Positions 30,012 through 39,288 are shown, numbered from the stretch's first letter. The stretch: DNA of 64,000 nucleotides from Bacillota bacterium (GCA_023436225.1 JAEZKA010000065.1:1-64000), one strand, 5' to 3'. The notes: a model not told the origin generated them from the sequence alone. A program made the numbers and translations.

Positions 30012-30113
30012 CTGATCCTTCTATTTAATTATTGATCAATTTTCACTGATCCTTCTAATTAATTATTGATTAATTTTCACTTTTCCTTCTATTTAATTTT
30101 GATCATAATTAAT
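30012..30113. repeat. 34-bp tandem repeat, three copies
   Basis: Units start at 30012, 30046 and 30080. The first two are nearly identical (CTGATCCTTCTATTTAATTA and on); the third is degenerate. Several TTGATCAA or TTGATTAA palindromes fall within and just before them (29965-30110). It lies in the 320-bp gap between the AraC-family stop and the MerR promoter; no gene is visible in that gap. Confidence 0.6.
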
Positions 30114-30208
30114 TTTTACAATAGATTATAGTTTCTATCGTACTGTACGCTTTATCCGTAAAATCAGTTTTATAAATAGCTAGGAAAGTAGAAGATAATT
30201 TGATTTCA

Positions 30209-31099
30209 TTATTCCTTTATGATAATCGGAATATAGATTTCCATCACGGTATCCGGTCTGGAATGGCAACGCTCATCATAGTATTCAAAGTCTAATTTAC
30301 TCTCATCATATTGGTATCCACTACTCGGGAACCATTCCTCGAAGATATATTTCCAGGTTGCTTTGATGGCTTTCGAGAAATCGGAGCCACCCTCTTCCTT
30401 TGCGTCACTGGTATCCACCGGCATTGTAGTAAAAACAGCATAATCTGCCTCTGGGACCTCCACAGTAATCATATCCTTGGTTATCTTAGAAAAATCGCTA
30501 ACAACTACTCCAAGTAAGTATATCATATCTCCTTCCCCGTCTGAAGGGACACACATACAAACCTCCCCGTGCTTCGGTGGATTGAGTAGCTGATACAGCT
30601 TACTTTCCAGGTTCTCCCCCTCATAATTCTCCCAGTAAGCTGCAATATCCTTTGTATATCCGCTTGCTATATTCGTCTTTATACCATAGCCTGCTACTAG
30701 AAAGACTTCCTTATGTTTTAATTCAGGTTTCATTAAATATCCTCCTATATTAGTTAATTGATCAGCAATCGTGCGATACTTCATTCTTGCAATGTACTCT
30801 GTCGGACTATAACCAAACTCATTCCGAAAAGCCTTTGAAAAACCGCTGGCCGTATCAAAGCCATAGTCTATTGCAACAGAAAGAATTTTGATGTCCTTCA
30901 GCAAATCCATGCGCGCCAAGGATAATTTTCTGCTTCGGACATATTCCATTAAGGGTTGCCCAGTACAGATATTGAACACTCTACAAAAGTGGTATAACGA
31001 ATATCCTGCAATTTCAGCGATATCAGCTGCTGTTAAATTCTCTTTGATATGCTCTTCAATATAATCGATACTGCGGCTCATGTCATCACGATAATTCAC
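30209..31099 (-). CDS. AraC-family regulator with GyrI-like effector domain
   Basis: 296 aa. The N-terminal AraC double helix-turn-helix (about 8-105: LTAADIAEIAGYSLYHFCRVF and DYGFDTASGFSKAFRNEFGYSP) is joined to a C-terminal GyrI/Rob-like small-molecule-binding domain (about 130-295). Such proteins (Rob, SoxS-like, TipA partners) sense drugs or lipophilic ligands. The start is GTG at 31099 behind AAAGG. Its upstream region (about 31144-31155) carries CTACGTAAGGTG, nearly the spacer core of the merR promoter, hinting at co-regulation. Confidence 0.9.
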   Translation of the reverse strand: MNYRDDMSRSIDYIEEHIKENLTAADIAEIAGYSLYHFCRVFNICTGQPLMEYVRSRKLSLARMDLLKDIKILSVAIDYGFDTASGFSKAFRNEFGYSPTEYIARMKYRTIADQLTNIGGYLMKPELKHKEVFLVAGYGIKTNIASGYTKDIAAYWENYEGENLESKLYQLLNPPKHGEVCMCVPSDGEGDMIYLLGVVVSDFSKITKDMITVEVPEADYAVFTTMPVDTSDAKEEGGSDFSKAIKATWKYIFEEWFPSSGYQYDESKLDFEYYDERCHSRPDTVMEIYIPIIIKE

Positions 31100-31189
31100 C
31101 TAGTTACCTTTCCTTTCTCCCGTACGGTAATTATATTGTATCACCTTACGTAGAGTATTGCTGTTCCGTTTTTGCTATCAACATAAAAA

Positions 31190-32221
31190 CTATTTATAAG
31201 AATGGGAAGCTTCAATAAGCTCATTAAGCTTATTTTGTGCTAAACCGCTGTCTATGATCTCTTCGGCAAGCTTAACACCCTGCTTTAGGCTGTCTGCCTT
31301 ATCACCGATCATCAGAGCTGCTGCCGCATTGAGTATGACTGCCTGCCTGCGAGGTCCTTTATTCTTGCCTGAGAATACATCCTTAATCATTACCGCATTG
31401 GCTTCCGGTGTCCCGGTTATAATATCATTCGGTTTACAGCGGGATAGACCAAGATCCTCGGGAACCAGCTCATAGCTGGTGATGCTTCCGTTCTTCAACT
31501 CATTGATTCTGGTCTTTCCTAATAAAGATATCTCATCCATTCCGTCTTCACCGTAGACGAATAAGGCACGGGTATATTTCAAATCAATGGCTACCTGACT
31601 GACCTTATCCAAAAGCTCTGGTTTATATACTCCCATCACGTGACGGGTAGCCTTCGCTGGATTGATTAATGGACCGATAATCGTGTAAAAGATGGTTTTG
31701 ATACCGATTTCCTGCTCCGGATGGATCATCTTCTGCATCACCGGATGGAACAAGGGGGCATAAAGAAAGGCAATCCCAACCTCTTCAATCATCTTCTCTG
31801 CTGCACCAGGTGTTTGGTGTATCTGCACGCCTAAGGCTTCCAGTACATCAGCACTTCCCGATAGATTGATACTTCCTCTGCTCCCTGTCTTCGCCACCTT
31901 TATTCCCGCTGCAGCGGCAACAAAAGCAACTGCGGTAGATATGTTAAAGGTGCTTAAGCCACCACCGGTTCCACAGGTATCCATAAGCTCCCCTTCCACT
32001 TTAGGATTTACCGTAATACAATATTCCCGCATCGCTTTTGCGATTGCAGATATCTCGGTAAGCGTTGGACCTTTCATTAATAATGCCACCTGAAAACTCA
32101 TGATTTGTATATCCGTCATGTGATCTGCTTGTATTTCCGAAATTATATCATAGGCTTCCCTTGATGAAAGTTCCTGCCCTGTATTCAGCTTTTGTAATGC
32201 CTCATTCACATTTACTGACAT
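31190..32221 (-). CDS. anthranilate phosphoribosyltransferase paralogue with altered substrate site
   Basis: 343 aa, TrpD fold and length, last gene of the trp operon. The ribose-phosphate side is partly kept: GTGG (84-87), FNIST, and the metal pair Asp229-Glu230 in GMDEISL. The fifth motif residue is Gly, not Asp (GTGGG). The KHGNR motif of true TrpD reads KTGSR (111-115), and the arginine pair in APVRRELG is replaced by HPEQEIG (167-173), so the anthranilate contacts are missing. The standard trpD is at 35787-36794. It starts 20 bp inside trpA behind GGAGG. It may act on another substrate or be non-catalytic (inference). Confidence 0.8.
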   Translation of the reverse strand: MSVNVNEALQKLNTGQELSSREAYDIISEIQADHMTDIQIMSFQVALLMKGPTLTEISAIAKAMREYCITVNPKVEGELMDTCGTGGGLSTFNISTAVAFVAAAAGIKVAKTGSRGSINLSGSADVLEALGVQIHQTPGAAEKMIEEVGIAFLYAPLFHPVMQKMIHPEQEIGIKTIFYTIIGPLINPAKATRHVMGVYKPELLDKVSQVAIDLKYTRALFVYGEDGMDEISLLGKTRINELKNGSITSYELVPEDLGLSRCKPNDIITGTPEANAVMIKDVFSGKNKGPRRQAVILNAAAALMIGDKADSLKQGVKLAEEIIDSGLAQNKLNELIEASHSYK

Positions 32222-32990
32222 TAAGACAGGCCTCCTTCATTCTACGAACGTAGTCTCCCACATAAGGAACACAGGATTCCCCATATTCTCCTACTATTTT
32301 TACAATTGCACTTCCTACAATCACTCCATCCGAGATGGTTGCCATGTCTTTCGCTTGTTCCGGGGTCGAGATACCGAAGCCGATGGCGCAGGGAATATCC
32401 TTAACCCTCTTAGCCTGAGCGATCATCTCGTCAATTCCGGTTCCAACATTATTTCTTACACCAGTAACACCTAAGGAGGATACGCAGTAAAGAAAGCCTT
32501 CCGCCTCCATTGCAATCATTCTGATTCGTTCCATTGAGGTCGGTGCAATCATCGAAATAAGAGTAATACCATATTGATCGCAGTAAGGCTTAATCTCCTC
32601 CCTCTCCTCATAGGGCATATCGGGAACTATGATAGCATCAACCTGAGCTTTTCTGCTTTGCTCCATAAAACGCTCTACACCATAGGTGTAAATAGGATTA
32701 ATATAGGTCATAAAAGCGATGGGTATTTTACTTTCCTTACGAAGCTCCTCTACCATCTCAAAAATCTTATCGGTTGTTGCGCCATTGGCTAAGGCTCTGT
32801 CATCAGCCGCCTGAATCACCGGCCCTTCCGCAACCGGATCTGAGAAGGGTATCCCTAATTCGATTAGATCAGCCCCTGCCGCCTCCATACAAAGAACTAA
32901 TTCCTTTGTAATAGCCAGTGTCGGATCACCTGCTGTCACAAAAGGGATAAATGCTTTATTACTCTCAAATACTTTCTCTATTCTATTCAT
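32202..32990 (-). CDS. trpA: tryptophan synthase alpha chain
   Basis: 262 aa TIM barrel that releases indole from indole-3-glycerol phosphate and passes it to TrpB. The catalytic glutamate is in [12 protein letters not shown]. The usual DPxADGP loop reads DPVAEGP, an Asp-to-Glu change at the second catalytic position, which I believe also occurs in other Firmicutes. The phosphate loops GVTGVRN and VGSAIV are present. It overlaps trpB by 8 bp and the extra trpD-like gene by 20 bp, so translation is coupled. Confidence 0.95.
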   Translation of the reverse strand: MNRIEKVFESNKAFIPFVTAGDPTLAITKELVLCMEAAGADLIELGIPFSDPVAEGPVIQAADDRALANGATTDKIFEMVEELRKESKIPIAFMTYINPIYTYGVERFMEQSRKAQVDAIIVPDMPYEEREEIKPYCDQYGITLISMIAPTSMERIRMIAMEAEGFLYCVSSLGVTGVRNNVGTGIDEMIAQAKRVKDIPCAIGFGISTPEQAKDMATISDGVIVGSAIVKIVGEYGESCVPYVGDYVRRMKEACLNVSKCE

Positions 32991-34167
32991 AAAGCTGTAC
33001 CCCCTTGTATCTGGCTATCGCCGCCACATCCTTATCTCCTCTGCCGGAGAGATTGATTACAAGAATCTGATCCTTCCCCATCGTAGGTGCCAGCTTTCTT
33101 GCATAAGCAACCGCATGGGCACTTTCAATGGCTGGGATGATCCCCTCCGTCCTGGACAAATACTCAAAGGCATCCACTGCCTCTCGATCGGTTATTGCTA
33201 CATATTCGGCTCTTTTCGTATCATGCAGATTAGCATGCTCCGGTCCAATACCAGGATAATCAAGTCCTGCTGAGATAGAATATACCGGGGCAATCTGACC
33301 GTATTCATCCTGACAGAAATAAGACTTCATTCCATGGAAGATACCAACGGAACCGGTTGTTATAGTAGCTGCCGTCTGATCGGTTTCTATTCCAAGGCCC
33401 GCAGCTTCACACCCGATTAAGCGGACACCGGTGTCCTCAATGAAATCATAAAATAAACCCATTGCATTACTACCTCCTCCTACACAGGCAAGTACTGCAT
33501 CCGGTAGCTTTCCTTCCTTCTCCATAAGCTGTTCCTTCACTTCCTTACCGATAATGCTTTGAAAATCACGTACAATCGTTGGAAATGGGTGAGGCCCCAT
33601 AACGGAACCAAGAACATAATGGGTATCCTCAACCCGCTTCGTCCATTCTCGAAGTGTCTCATTTACCGCATCCTTCAGTGTCTGCGTACCACTGGTAACC
33701 GCATGAACCTTGGCACCTAGCAGTTCCATTCGAAAAACATTCAATGCCTGACGCTCCGTATCTTCTTTACCCATGAATATCTCACATTCCAGATCCAGTA
33801 GTGCTGCTGCTGTTGCGGTTGCTACACCATGCTGCCCGGCGCCTGTCTCTGCGATTACTCTGGTCTTACCCATCTTCTTCGCTAGAAGCACCTGTCCTAA
33901 CACATTATTAATCTTATGTGAACCGGTATGATTAAGATCCTCCCGTTTCAGATAGATTTTAGCACCTCCCAGCTCCTCACTCATCTTCTTTGCATAATAC
34001 AGTAGGGATGGTCTTCCTGCGTAATTCCTCAGCAGATCTTCAAGCTCCCGATTAAATTCCGTATCTTGTTTATATCGGTTATACGCTTCCTCCAATTCGA
34101 TTACTGCATTCATTAAGGTCTCCGGTATATATCTTCCACCATAGAGTCCAAATCTTGTATTATTCAT
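32983..34167 (-). CDS. trpB: tryptophan synthase beta chain
   Basis: 394 aa from the ATG at 34167. This PLP enzyme joins indole and serine. It has [13 protein letters not shown] at the N-terminus, the PLP lysine in HTGSHKINN, the catalytic glutamate in AETGAGQHG, and the phosphate loop [10 protein letters not shown]. It is a TrpB1-type protein matching the alpha chain encoded next. The start is uncertain: a TTG at 34191 and an ATG at 34179 are also in frame, and the AAAGG upstream fits none of them well. Confidence 0.95.
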   Translation of the reverse strand: MNNTRFGLYGGRYIPETLMNAVIELEEAYNRYKQDTEFNRELEDLLRNYAGRPSLLYYAKKMSEELGGAKIYLKREDLNHTGSHKINNVLGQVLLAKKMGKTRVIAETGAGQHGVATATAAALLDLECEIFMGKEDTERQALNVFRMELLGAKVHAVTSGTQTLKDAVNETLREWTKRVEDTHYVLGSVMGPHPFPTIVRDFQSIIGKEVKEQLMEKEGKLPDAVLACVGGGSNAMGLFYDFIEDTGVRLIGCEAAGLGIETDQTAATITTGSVGIFHGMKSYFCQDEYGQIAPVYSISAGLDYPGIGPEHANLHDTKRAEYVAITDREAVDAFEYLSRTEGIIPAIESAHAVAYARKLAPTMGKDQILVINLSGRGDKDVAAIARYKGVQLYE

Positions 34168-34206
34168 ATCAATAACCATACCTTTCTTCAACTCGGATTT
34201 TTTAAT

Positions 34207-34836
34207 CTATCCTTCCATCATCCGTGATGCAGCTCTAACTAGCTGAACGATCTCCTTTATTTTCGCTGCATCCTTGTAGCCCTCAGTCTCAACCGAACTA
34301 CTAACATCCACACAATAAGGCTTCATCTGATTTATTGCATCCATAACATTTTCACAGCCAATGCCTCCGGCGAGAAAATACGGTTGACTAAGCTTTGGAA
34401 TTAAAGACCAGTCGAAGCTTTCTCCTGTGCCCCCGTGCTGCTGCTTTTGATAGGTATCCAGAAGCAGATAATCACATGGGATAGTCTCGGCATCTTTTAT
34501 TGCATCTCTACCGGATACTCGGATTGCCTTTATGATCGGGCTGTTAATACTCCCTCTAAGCTGATGAATATAAGAGGCTGTCTCATCTCCGTGAAGCTGC
34601 ACAATATCGATAATTCCTCTGCTGCACAGATGCCTGATTCGATCTACCTCTTCATTTACGAATACTCCAACGGATAATATCTCCGGACGAAGAAGCTCTT
34701 TTAATGCCAATGCAGTCTCTTCACTCACCTGTCTTCTGCTCTTTGCAAATACAAAGCCGATATAATCCGGCAGTGCTTCATTCACCGCTAAGATATCTGC
34801 TTTCCTTGATAAACCACATATCTTAATCTTTGTCAC
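34207..34836 (-). CDS. trpF: phosphoribosylanthranilate isomerase
   Basis: 209 aa TIM barrel catalysing the Amadori rearrangement of phosphoribosylanthranilate. The catalytic cysteine is in KICGLSR, FVFAKSRRQ and LVFAGGIG-type phosphate loops (here YFLAGGIG) are visible, and VDVSSSVETEGYKD ends the barrel with the catalytic aspartate. The start is GTG at 34836 behind AGGGAG at 6-bp spacing. It lies 91 bp after trpC and 39 bp before trpB. Confidence 0.94.
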   Translation of the reverse strand: MTKIKICGLSRKADILAVNEALPDYIGFVFAKSRRQVSEETALALKELLRPEILSVGVFVNEEVDRIRHLCSRGIIDIVQLHGDETASYIHQLRGSINSPIIKAIRVSGRDAIKDAETIPCDYLLLDTYQKQQHGGTGESFDWSLIPKLSQPYFLAGGIGCENVMDAINQMKPYCVDVSSSVETEGYKDAAKIKEIVQLVRAASRMMEG

Positions 34837-34927
34837 AGGATACTCCCTTCAATACATTTTATCGAAACACTCAATTAACACATGAATTGCATTCGTCTTA
34901 CCAATTAATGATATGTATCATACCGTG

Positions 34928-35755
34928 TTATGGTAGCAGGCCACGCAGCTTTGCAAGTTCATCTTTCTTATTACTGCTTCGCATCAATGTCTCTCCAATC
35001 AGAACGGCATCAACCCCAGCTCTACTCAACATAGCAATATCCATTGCACTTCGAATACCGCTTTCGGCAACAAAGATGATCTCCTCTGGAACGTACTTTC
35101 TCAGATATAGGCTATTGCTTATATCGACATCAAAGGTCTTCAGATTGCGGTTATTTACCCCAATTACTCTGGCACCTGCACGAATTGCAGATAATATCTC
35201 CATCTCAGTGTGTGCTTCTACTAGAGCTGATAAACCCAGTTCATCACAAATCTTAAGATATCTTTGAAGTGTCCGGGTTTCGAGTAAAGAACATATTAAC
35301 AGTATTGCATCTGCACCGATTAGCTTGGCTTCATAGATCTGATATTCCTCAATAATAAAATCCTTTCGTAATACCGGAATCGATACCCCTTTGCTGATCT
35401 CATTTAAGTACCGGTTATCCCCCATAAAAAAATCGGGCTCAGTCAAAACAGAGATAGCATCCGCTCCTGCTTCAACATAATCCTTAGCTATACTAAGATA
35501 AGGGAAGCTCTCAGCGATCACTCCTTTAGAGGGGGATGCCTTCTTGACCTCACAGATAACAGCAATTGCATTGTCTTCCTTTAACAAACTGTTATGCTTT
35601 TTTAAGGCGCGTTCAAAGGCAAACACATTTCTTTTATGAAAGCTGTTCACACCTTCAACCCCGTATATTTTCTCCTTCAGTTCCTCAAGGGGAAGTAACT
35701 CCTTTGCTTTATCCACTCGCTGTCGAGTCGCTTTTACTATGGTATCTAATATCAT
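34928..35755 (-). CDS. trpC: indole-3-glycerol phosphate synthase
   Basis: 275 aa TIM barrel closing the indole ring. AVICEVKKASPSKG carries catalytic residues, VLTEPDFFMGD and PVLRKDFIIEEYQI follow with the second lysine, and VIGVNNRNLKTF and VAESGI complete the active site. The frame opens at 35794, overlapping trpD, but the ATG at 35755 behind AAAGGG gives a normal N-terminus. It lies between trpD and trpF. Confidence 0.95.
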   Translation of the reverse strand: MILDTIVKATRQRVDKAKELLPLEELKEKIYGVEGVNSFHKRNVFAFERALKKHNSLLKEDNAIAVICEVKKASPSKGVIAESFPYLSIAKDYVEAGADAISVLTEPDFFMGDNRYLNEISKGVSIPVLRKDFIIEEYQIYEAKLIGADAILLICSLLETRTLQRYLKICDELGLSALVEAHTEMEILSAIRAGARVIGVNNRNLKTFDVDISNSLYLRKYVPEEIIFVAESGIRSAMDIAMLSRAGVDAVLIGETLMRSSNKKDELAKLRGLLP

Positions 35756-35786
35756 AAACTTGCCCTTTCTATCCTGTCTCTTACGT

Positions 35787-36794
35787 TCAGGCATTGGATA
35801 AACGAATGAAATTCTTTAGCTGCTTCATTGCTTTACCGCTGTCTATGGTCTCGGCAGCCAGCTTTACGCATTCTCGAAGAGTGATATTGTTATAAGACAT
35901 ATAAAGGCATAAAGCAGAATTCAGTAATACGATATCCCGCTTCGGCCCTAGCTCACCTGATAGAATTGTCAAAGCAATTTCTGCATTTTTAACCGGGTCA
36001 CCTCCAATCAAATCTTCTGCTTTGCAATATTTAAATCCAAACTGATGAGGATCTAGGAAAAAGCTGTTAACCTGTCCGTTGTTCACCTCGCATACGGTGG
36101 TTTTTGCAGTCAGAGAAACCTCATCCAGACCATCATGTCCATGAACAACCATGGCTCTCTTCACTCCTAAATTCGCCAGTACTCTAGCCATCGGCTCAAC
36201 CAGCTTCTCGTCATAGACGCCTAATAGCTGTAGATTGGCATCAGCAGGACTGGAGAGCGGACCCAGAATATTAAAAATTGTACGAACTCCCAGCTCCCGC
36301 CTGACCGGAGCTGCAAATCTCATCGAAGAATGGTAAATCGGTGCAAATAAGAAACAGATACCAATCTCCTTAAGAAGTCTTTCACTTTTTTCTACCGGTA
36401 TATCTATCTTTACCCCCAAGGCTTCCAAAACATCCGCGCTACCGCACTTACTGGAAACACTACGATTACCATGCTTAGCAACCGGTATTCCGGCCGCTGA
36501 GATGATCAGTGACGATATGGTAGATATATTAAAGGTAAAGGCTTCATCTCCTCCGGTTCCGACAATATCCAGTACATCACCCTGATGAGTTACCTTTAGG
36601 CCATATTTTCTCATTATCATGGCACAGGCCGTAATCTCATCGATTGTCTCACCCTTCATCCGGATTGCAGTAAGAAATCCGGCTATCTGAGCATTCGTCG
36701 CACTACCGCTCATGATTTCTTCCATCACAGCTTTGGTTTCCTCTAAAGTTAAGTTTTCTCTATTCAGAGTCTTATAGATCGCTTGCTGTATCAT
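35787..36794 (-). CDS. trpD: anthranilate phosphoribosyltransferase (canonical)
   Basis: 335 aa. It joins anthranilate to PRPP. All key motifs are intact: GTGGD (79-83), FNIST, KHGNRS (107-112), the arginines in APVRRELG (Arg165-Arg166) and the metal pair Asp224-Glu225 in GLDEVSL. It overlaps trpG by 4 bp (ATGA), which is the usual order in which TrpG supplies ammonia for TrpE. Compare the degenerate paralogue at 31190-32221. Confidence 0.96.
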   Translation of the reverse strand: MIQQAIYKTLNRENLTLEETKAVMEEIMSGSATNAQIAGFLTAIRMKGETIDEITACAMIMRKYGLKVTHQGDVLDIVGTGGDEAFTFNISTISSLIISAAGIPVAKHGNRSVSSKCGSADVLEALGVKIDIPVEKSERLLKEIGICFLFAPIYHSSMRFAAPVRRELGVRTIFNILGPLSSPADANLQLLGVYDEKLVEPMARVLANLGVKRAMVVHGHDGLDEVSLTAKTTVCEVNNGQVNSFFLDPHQFGFKYCKAEDLIGGDPVKNAEIALTILSGELGPKRDIVLLNSALCLYMSYNNITLRECVKLAAETIDSGKAMKQLKNFIRLSNA

Positions 36795-37372
36795 AGTGCT
36801 TCACCACCTATCTTTATAAAATTTCTCATAATCTTCTCACCCTGTGGTGTAAGGATAGATTCTGGATGGAATTGTAAGCCATAGATTTCATAATTTCGGT
36901 GCTTAACTGCCATGATCTCGCCGTCATCATCCTCTGCAATTACCAGCAAATCATCCGGTAATGTATCTTTTCTGGCAATCAGCGAATGGTACCTTGCTGC
37001 CTGAATAATCGGTGGCAGGCCATGAAACACACGGGCCCCATTGGCGATATGAATGTCACTTTGTTTCCCATGCATCAGCCGACTAGCCAATGTAATCTCT
37101 GCACCAAATACTTCACAGATAGCCTGATGACCCAGACAAACCCCGAGTATTGGTACCTCACCCTTCAGCTTTGCAACAAGCTCTTCGCATACTCCAGCAT
37201 CCCCTGGATACCCAGGTCCTGGTGAGAGAATAATATGGGATGCACCAAGTCTTCTAATTTGCTCAACTGTTAGCTCATCATTACGAACTACCCTCATATC
37301 TGCACCGATACTTCCTGCAAGCTGTACCAGATTATAGGTAAAGCTATCATAATTATCAATCAATAAAATCAT
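36791..37372 (-). CDS. trpG: anthranilate synthase glutaminase component
   Basis: 193 aa class I glutamine amidotransferase, separate from TrpD. The nucleophile cysteine is in GVCLGHQAI, the oxyanion stretch is ILSPGPGYP, and the catalytic His-Glu pair is in LQFHPESILT. It feeds ammonia to TrpE. The start follows GAGGAGGGG. It lies 38 bp after trpE and overlaps trpD. Confidence 0.96.
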   Translation of the reverse strand: MILLIDNYDSFTYNLVQLAGSIGADMRVVRNDELTVEQIRRLGASHIILSPGPGYPGDAGVCEELVAKLKGEVPILGVCLGHQAICEVFGAEITLASRLMHGKQSDIHIANGARVFHGLPPIIQAARYHSLIARKDTLPDDLLVIAEDDDGEIMAVKHRNYEIYGLQFHPESILTPQGEKIMRNFIKIGGEAL

Positions 37373-37410
37373 AAAACCCCTCCTCTCAGACTAATTCTTT
37401 AATCGTAAAT

Positions 37411-38865
37411 TTAATCCACCTGTACTGAATTTTGAATTGCTTCCATTACCGCTTTTGCCTTATTGCCTGACTCCTCATATTCCTTATCCGCAACACTGTC
37501 GGCTACAATTCCTCCTCCAGCTTGAACATATACTATATCATTCTTTTTTACCGCCATCCGAATTGCTATACAGGTATCCATATTTCCAGTAAAATCAATA
37601 TATCCGATCGCTCCTCCGTAGATGCCCCTTGGTGTCTTCTCCAGCTCCTCAATAATCTCACATGCCCTGATCTTTGGCGCACCGGATAAGGTGCCGGCCG
37701 GAAGAATAGCCTGTATGGCATCTAATGCATCCATACCCTCCCTTATACTTCCTTCCACCTCAGAGGTGATGTGCATAATTCTCGAATACTTCTGAACTCT
37801 TTTGTAGTCTATCAATTTAACACTTCCATATTCTGATATTTTACCGAGGTCATTTCTTGCCAGATCTACCAGCATATTATGTTCAGAAAGCTCCTTTTCG
37901 TCTACCAATAATTCTTCTACTAAAGCATTATCCTCCGCCACGCTTTCTCCTCTGGGTCTTGAACCAGCAATTGGGAAGGTAGTAAGCTTTCCGTCCTTAA
38001 GCCTTACCAGCGTTTCAGGAGAGGTTGAGATCAGCTGTACCTCCTTATTCTGTATAAAGACCATATAAGGAGAAGGATTCGTCGTTCTAAGTACACGATA
38101 AGCATTCAATAAACTATCCTTAAATTCGGTCTGGAAGCGTCTGGATATGACTGCTTGAAAGATATCTCCATTCACGATATATTCCTTCGTTCTCTCCACC
38201 AGGCGACAATATTCCTCCTTTGTTAGATTGCAGGTGAAGCTTGGCTTTGAGGAACAAGTCTTTTGTATAAAGGGCATCGGCTCCATAATAAAGTGAGTAA
38301 ATTTCTCCAGCTCTGTAACAGCCTTCCCATAATTCTCCATGACACAATCCGTTCTCATATTGACCACAATGCTTATCATCTGTTTCAGGTGATCATAGGC
38401 GATCACCTTATCAAATAGCATCAGGTCAAAATCATTAAATTCACTGCTCTCAAGCTTCAGGACCGCTTCTGCATAACCGATCATCTCATAACCGAAATAT
38501 CCTACCAATCCACCAGTAAAAGGTGGCATACCAGAAAGCTTTGGTGCTTTATATCGCTCCAGTAATTCTCGTAGTACATCAAAAGGCCTTTCTGTTTCAA
38601 TATTTCTCGAACTCCCTTCCTCTATGGTGACCATCTTGTTCTTACAGGTAACATGGACGATTGGATTAAGTCCAAGAAAGGAATATCGTCCCCACTTCTC
38701 TCCTCCTTCAATACTTTCCAGCAGATAATATTGATTACTGATCAGTGAAATCTTGCGTAGTAAGGTAATAGGAGTAATTATATCTGCATAAATCTCCTTA
38801 CATATCGGAATCACATTATAATCCTTTGCTAATACTTCAATTTCATTACAGCTGGGCCTTATCAT
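37411..38865 (-). CDS. trpE: anthranilate synthase component I
   Basis: 484 aa. It converts chorismate to anthranilate. The N-terminal regulatory part carries LLESIEGG, the region of the tryptophan feedback site; the C-terminal chorismate-binding domain has RRFQTEF, PSPYMVFI, FPIAGSRPRG, DLARNDLGKIS, GTLSGAPKIRA and a C-terminal GGGIVADSVADKEYEE. The ATG at 38865 has AAGGTG at 5-bp spacing; a GTG at 38886 overlapping GGGAGG is an alternative. It is first in the operon, behind a tryptophan T-box. Confidence 0.96.
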   Translation of the reverse strand: MIRPSCNEIEVLAKDYNVIPICKEIYADIITPITLLRKISLISNQYYLLESIEGGEKWGRYSFLGLNPIVHVTCKNKMVTIEEGSSRNIETERPFDVLRELLERYKAPKLSGMPPFTGGLVGYFGYEMIGYAEAVLKLESSEFNDFDLMLFDKVIAYDHLKQMISIVVNMRTDCVMENYGKAVTELEKFTHFIMEPMPFIQKTCSSKPSFTCNLTKEEYCRLVERTKEYIVNGDIFQAVISRRFQTEFKDSLLNAYRVLRTTNPSPYMVFIQNKEVQLISTSPETLVRLKDGKLTTFPIAGSRPRGESVAEDNALVEELLVDEKELSEHNMLVDLARNDLGKISEYGSVKLIDYKRVQKYSRIMHITSEVEGSIREGMDALDAIQAILPAGTLSGAPKIRACEIIEELEKTPRGIYGGAIGYIDFTGNMDTCIAIRMAVKKNDIVYVQAGGGIVADSVADKEYEESGNKAKAVMEAIQNSVQVD

Positions 38866-38940
38866 TACGATCACCTTAATTCCCACCTCCCTACAAAAAT
38901 GGCTGGGAACTTCCTTTCTTTATTTTTTGAAAAATAGGTA

Positions 38941-38967
38941 TCGTATAGGACGTAAATTCCTATACGA
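38941..38967 (-). other. second hairpin just downstream of the T-box terminator
   Basis: A perfect 10-bp stem (TCGTATAGGA with TCCTATACGA, 7-nt loop) between the T-box terminator and trpE, followed on the minus strand by a short T-rich stretch. It could be a backup terminator or an RNA-stability element. Confidence 0.5.
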
Positions 38968-38972
38968 AAAAA

Positions 38973-39255
38973 AAGCTTTCATCCCTGTAATTACAGGGAC
39001 AAAAGCTTATGCTTCTGCGGTACCACCCGGTTTGATGTATAAAAATACATCCTCTCTATCTGCATACTATCATATGCACCCTACTGATAACGGACAGGGT
39101 TCCCGTAAGCGCCTACTCTCATCGATTTCAGGCTTCCCTCACAAGTCCATTCAGAGTTATTATTGTAACCGCATTCCCACCAGTAGCGGCTCTCTGTATA
39201 CAATCCATAATTCTTACTTCTCTTGCTCAACGGTTTACTTCGGTTTATTATTAAG
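38973..39255 (-). ncRNA. T-box leader of the trp operon (tryptophan specifier)
   Basis: Minus strand. The invariant T-box is present as GGGTGGTACCGC at about 39017-39028, which pairs with the uncharged tRNA end and forms the antiterminator. Downstream is a terminator hairpin (38973-39008, built on TCCCTGTAATTACAGGGA) with eight T residues. The long stem I region lies upstream, with AGTA- and GGTGGGAATGCGG-type loop elements. In the candidate specifier loop GAATGGAC the codon TGG (39149-39147) would read tRNA-Trp, consistent with the trp genes it controls. Read-through should rise when tRNA-Trp is uncharged. Confidence 0.92.
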
Positions 39256-39258
39256 CGA

Positions 39259-39288
39259 ATTATAACAACGGACAAACGTATTTGTCAA
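39259..39288 (-). promoter_or_regulatory. consensus sigma-A promoter of the trp operon
   Basis: Minus strand: perfect TTGACA (39288-39283) and perfect TATAAT (39264-39259) with an 18-bp spacer, directly ahead of the T-box leader. A strong promoter fits control by attenuation rather than initiation. Confidence 0.88.

Noticed and set aside
31190..32221. YbiB-type (TrpD2) DNA-binding protein
   Set aside because: It keeps the GTGG and DE motifs and sits translationally coupled in the trp operon, so a diverged phosphoribosyltransferase is the better reading.
38973..39255. tRNA-like gene upstream of trpE
   Set aside because: The structured leader contains the invariant T-box motif and a terminator; it is a riboregulator that binds tRNA, not a tRNA gene.
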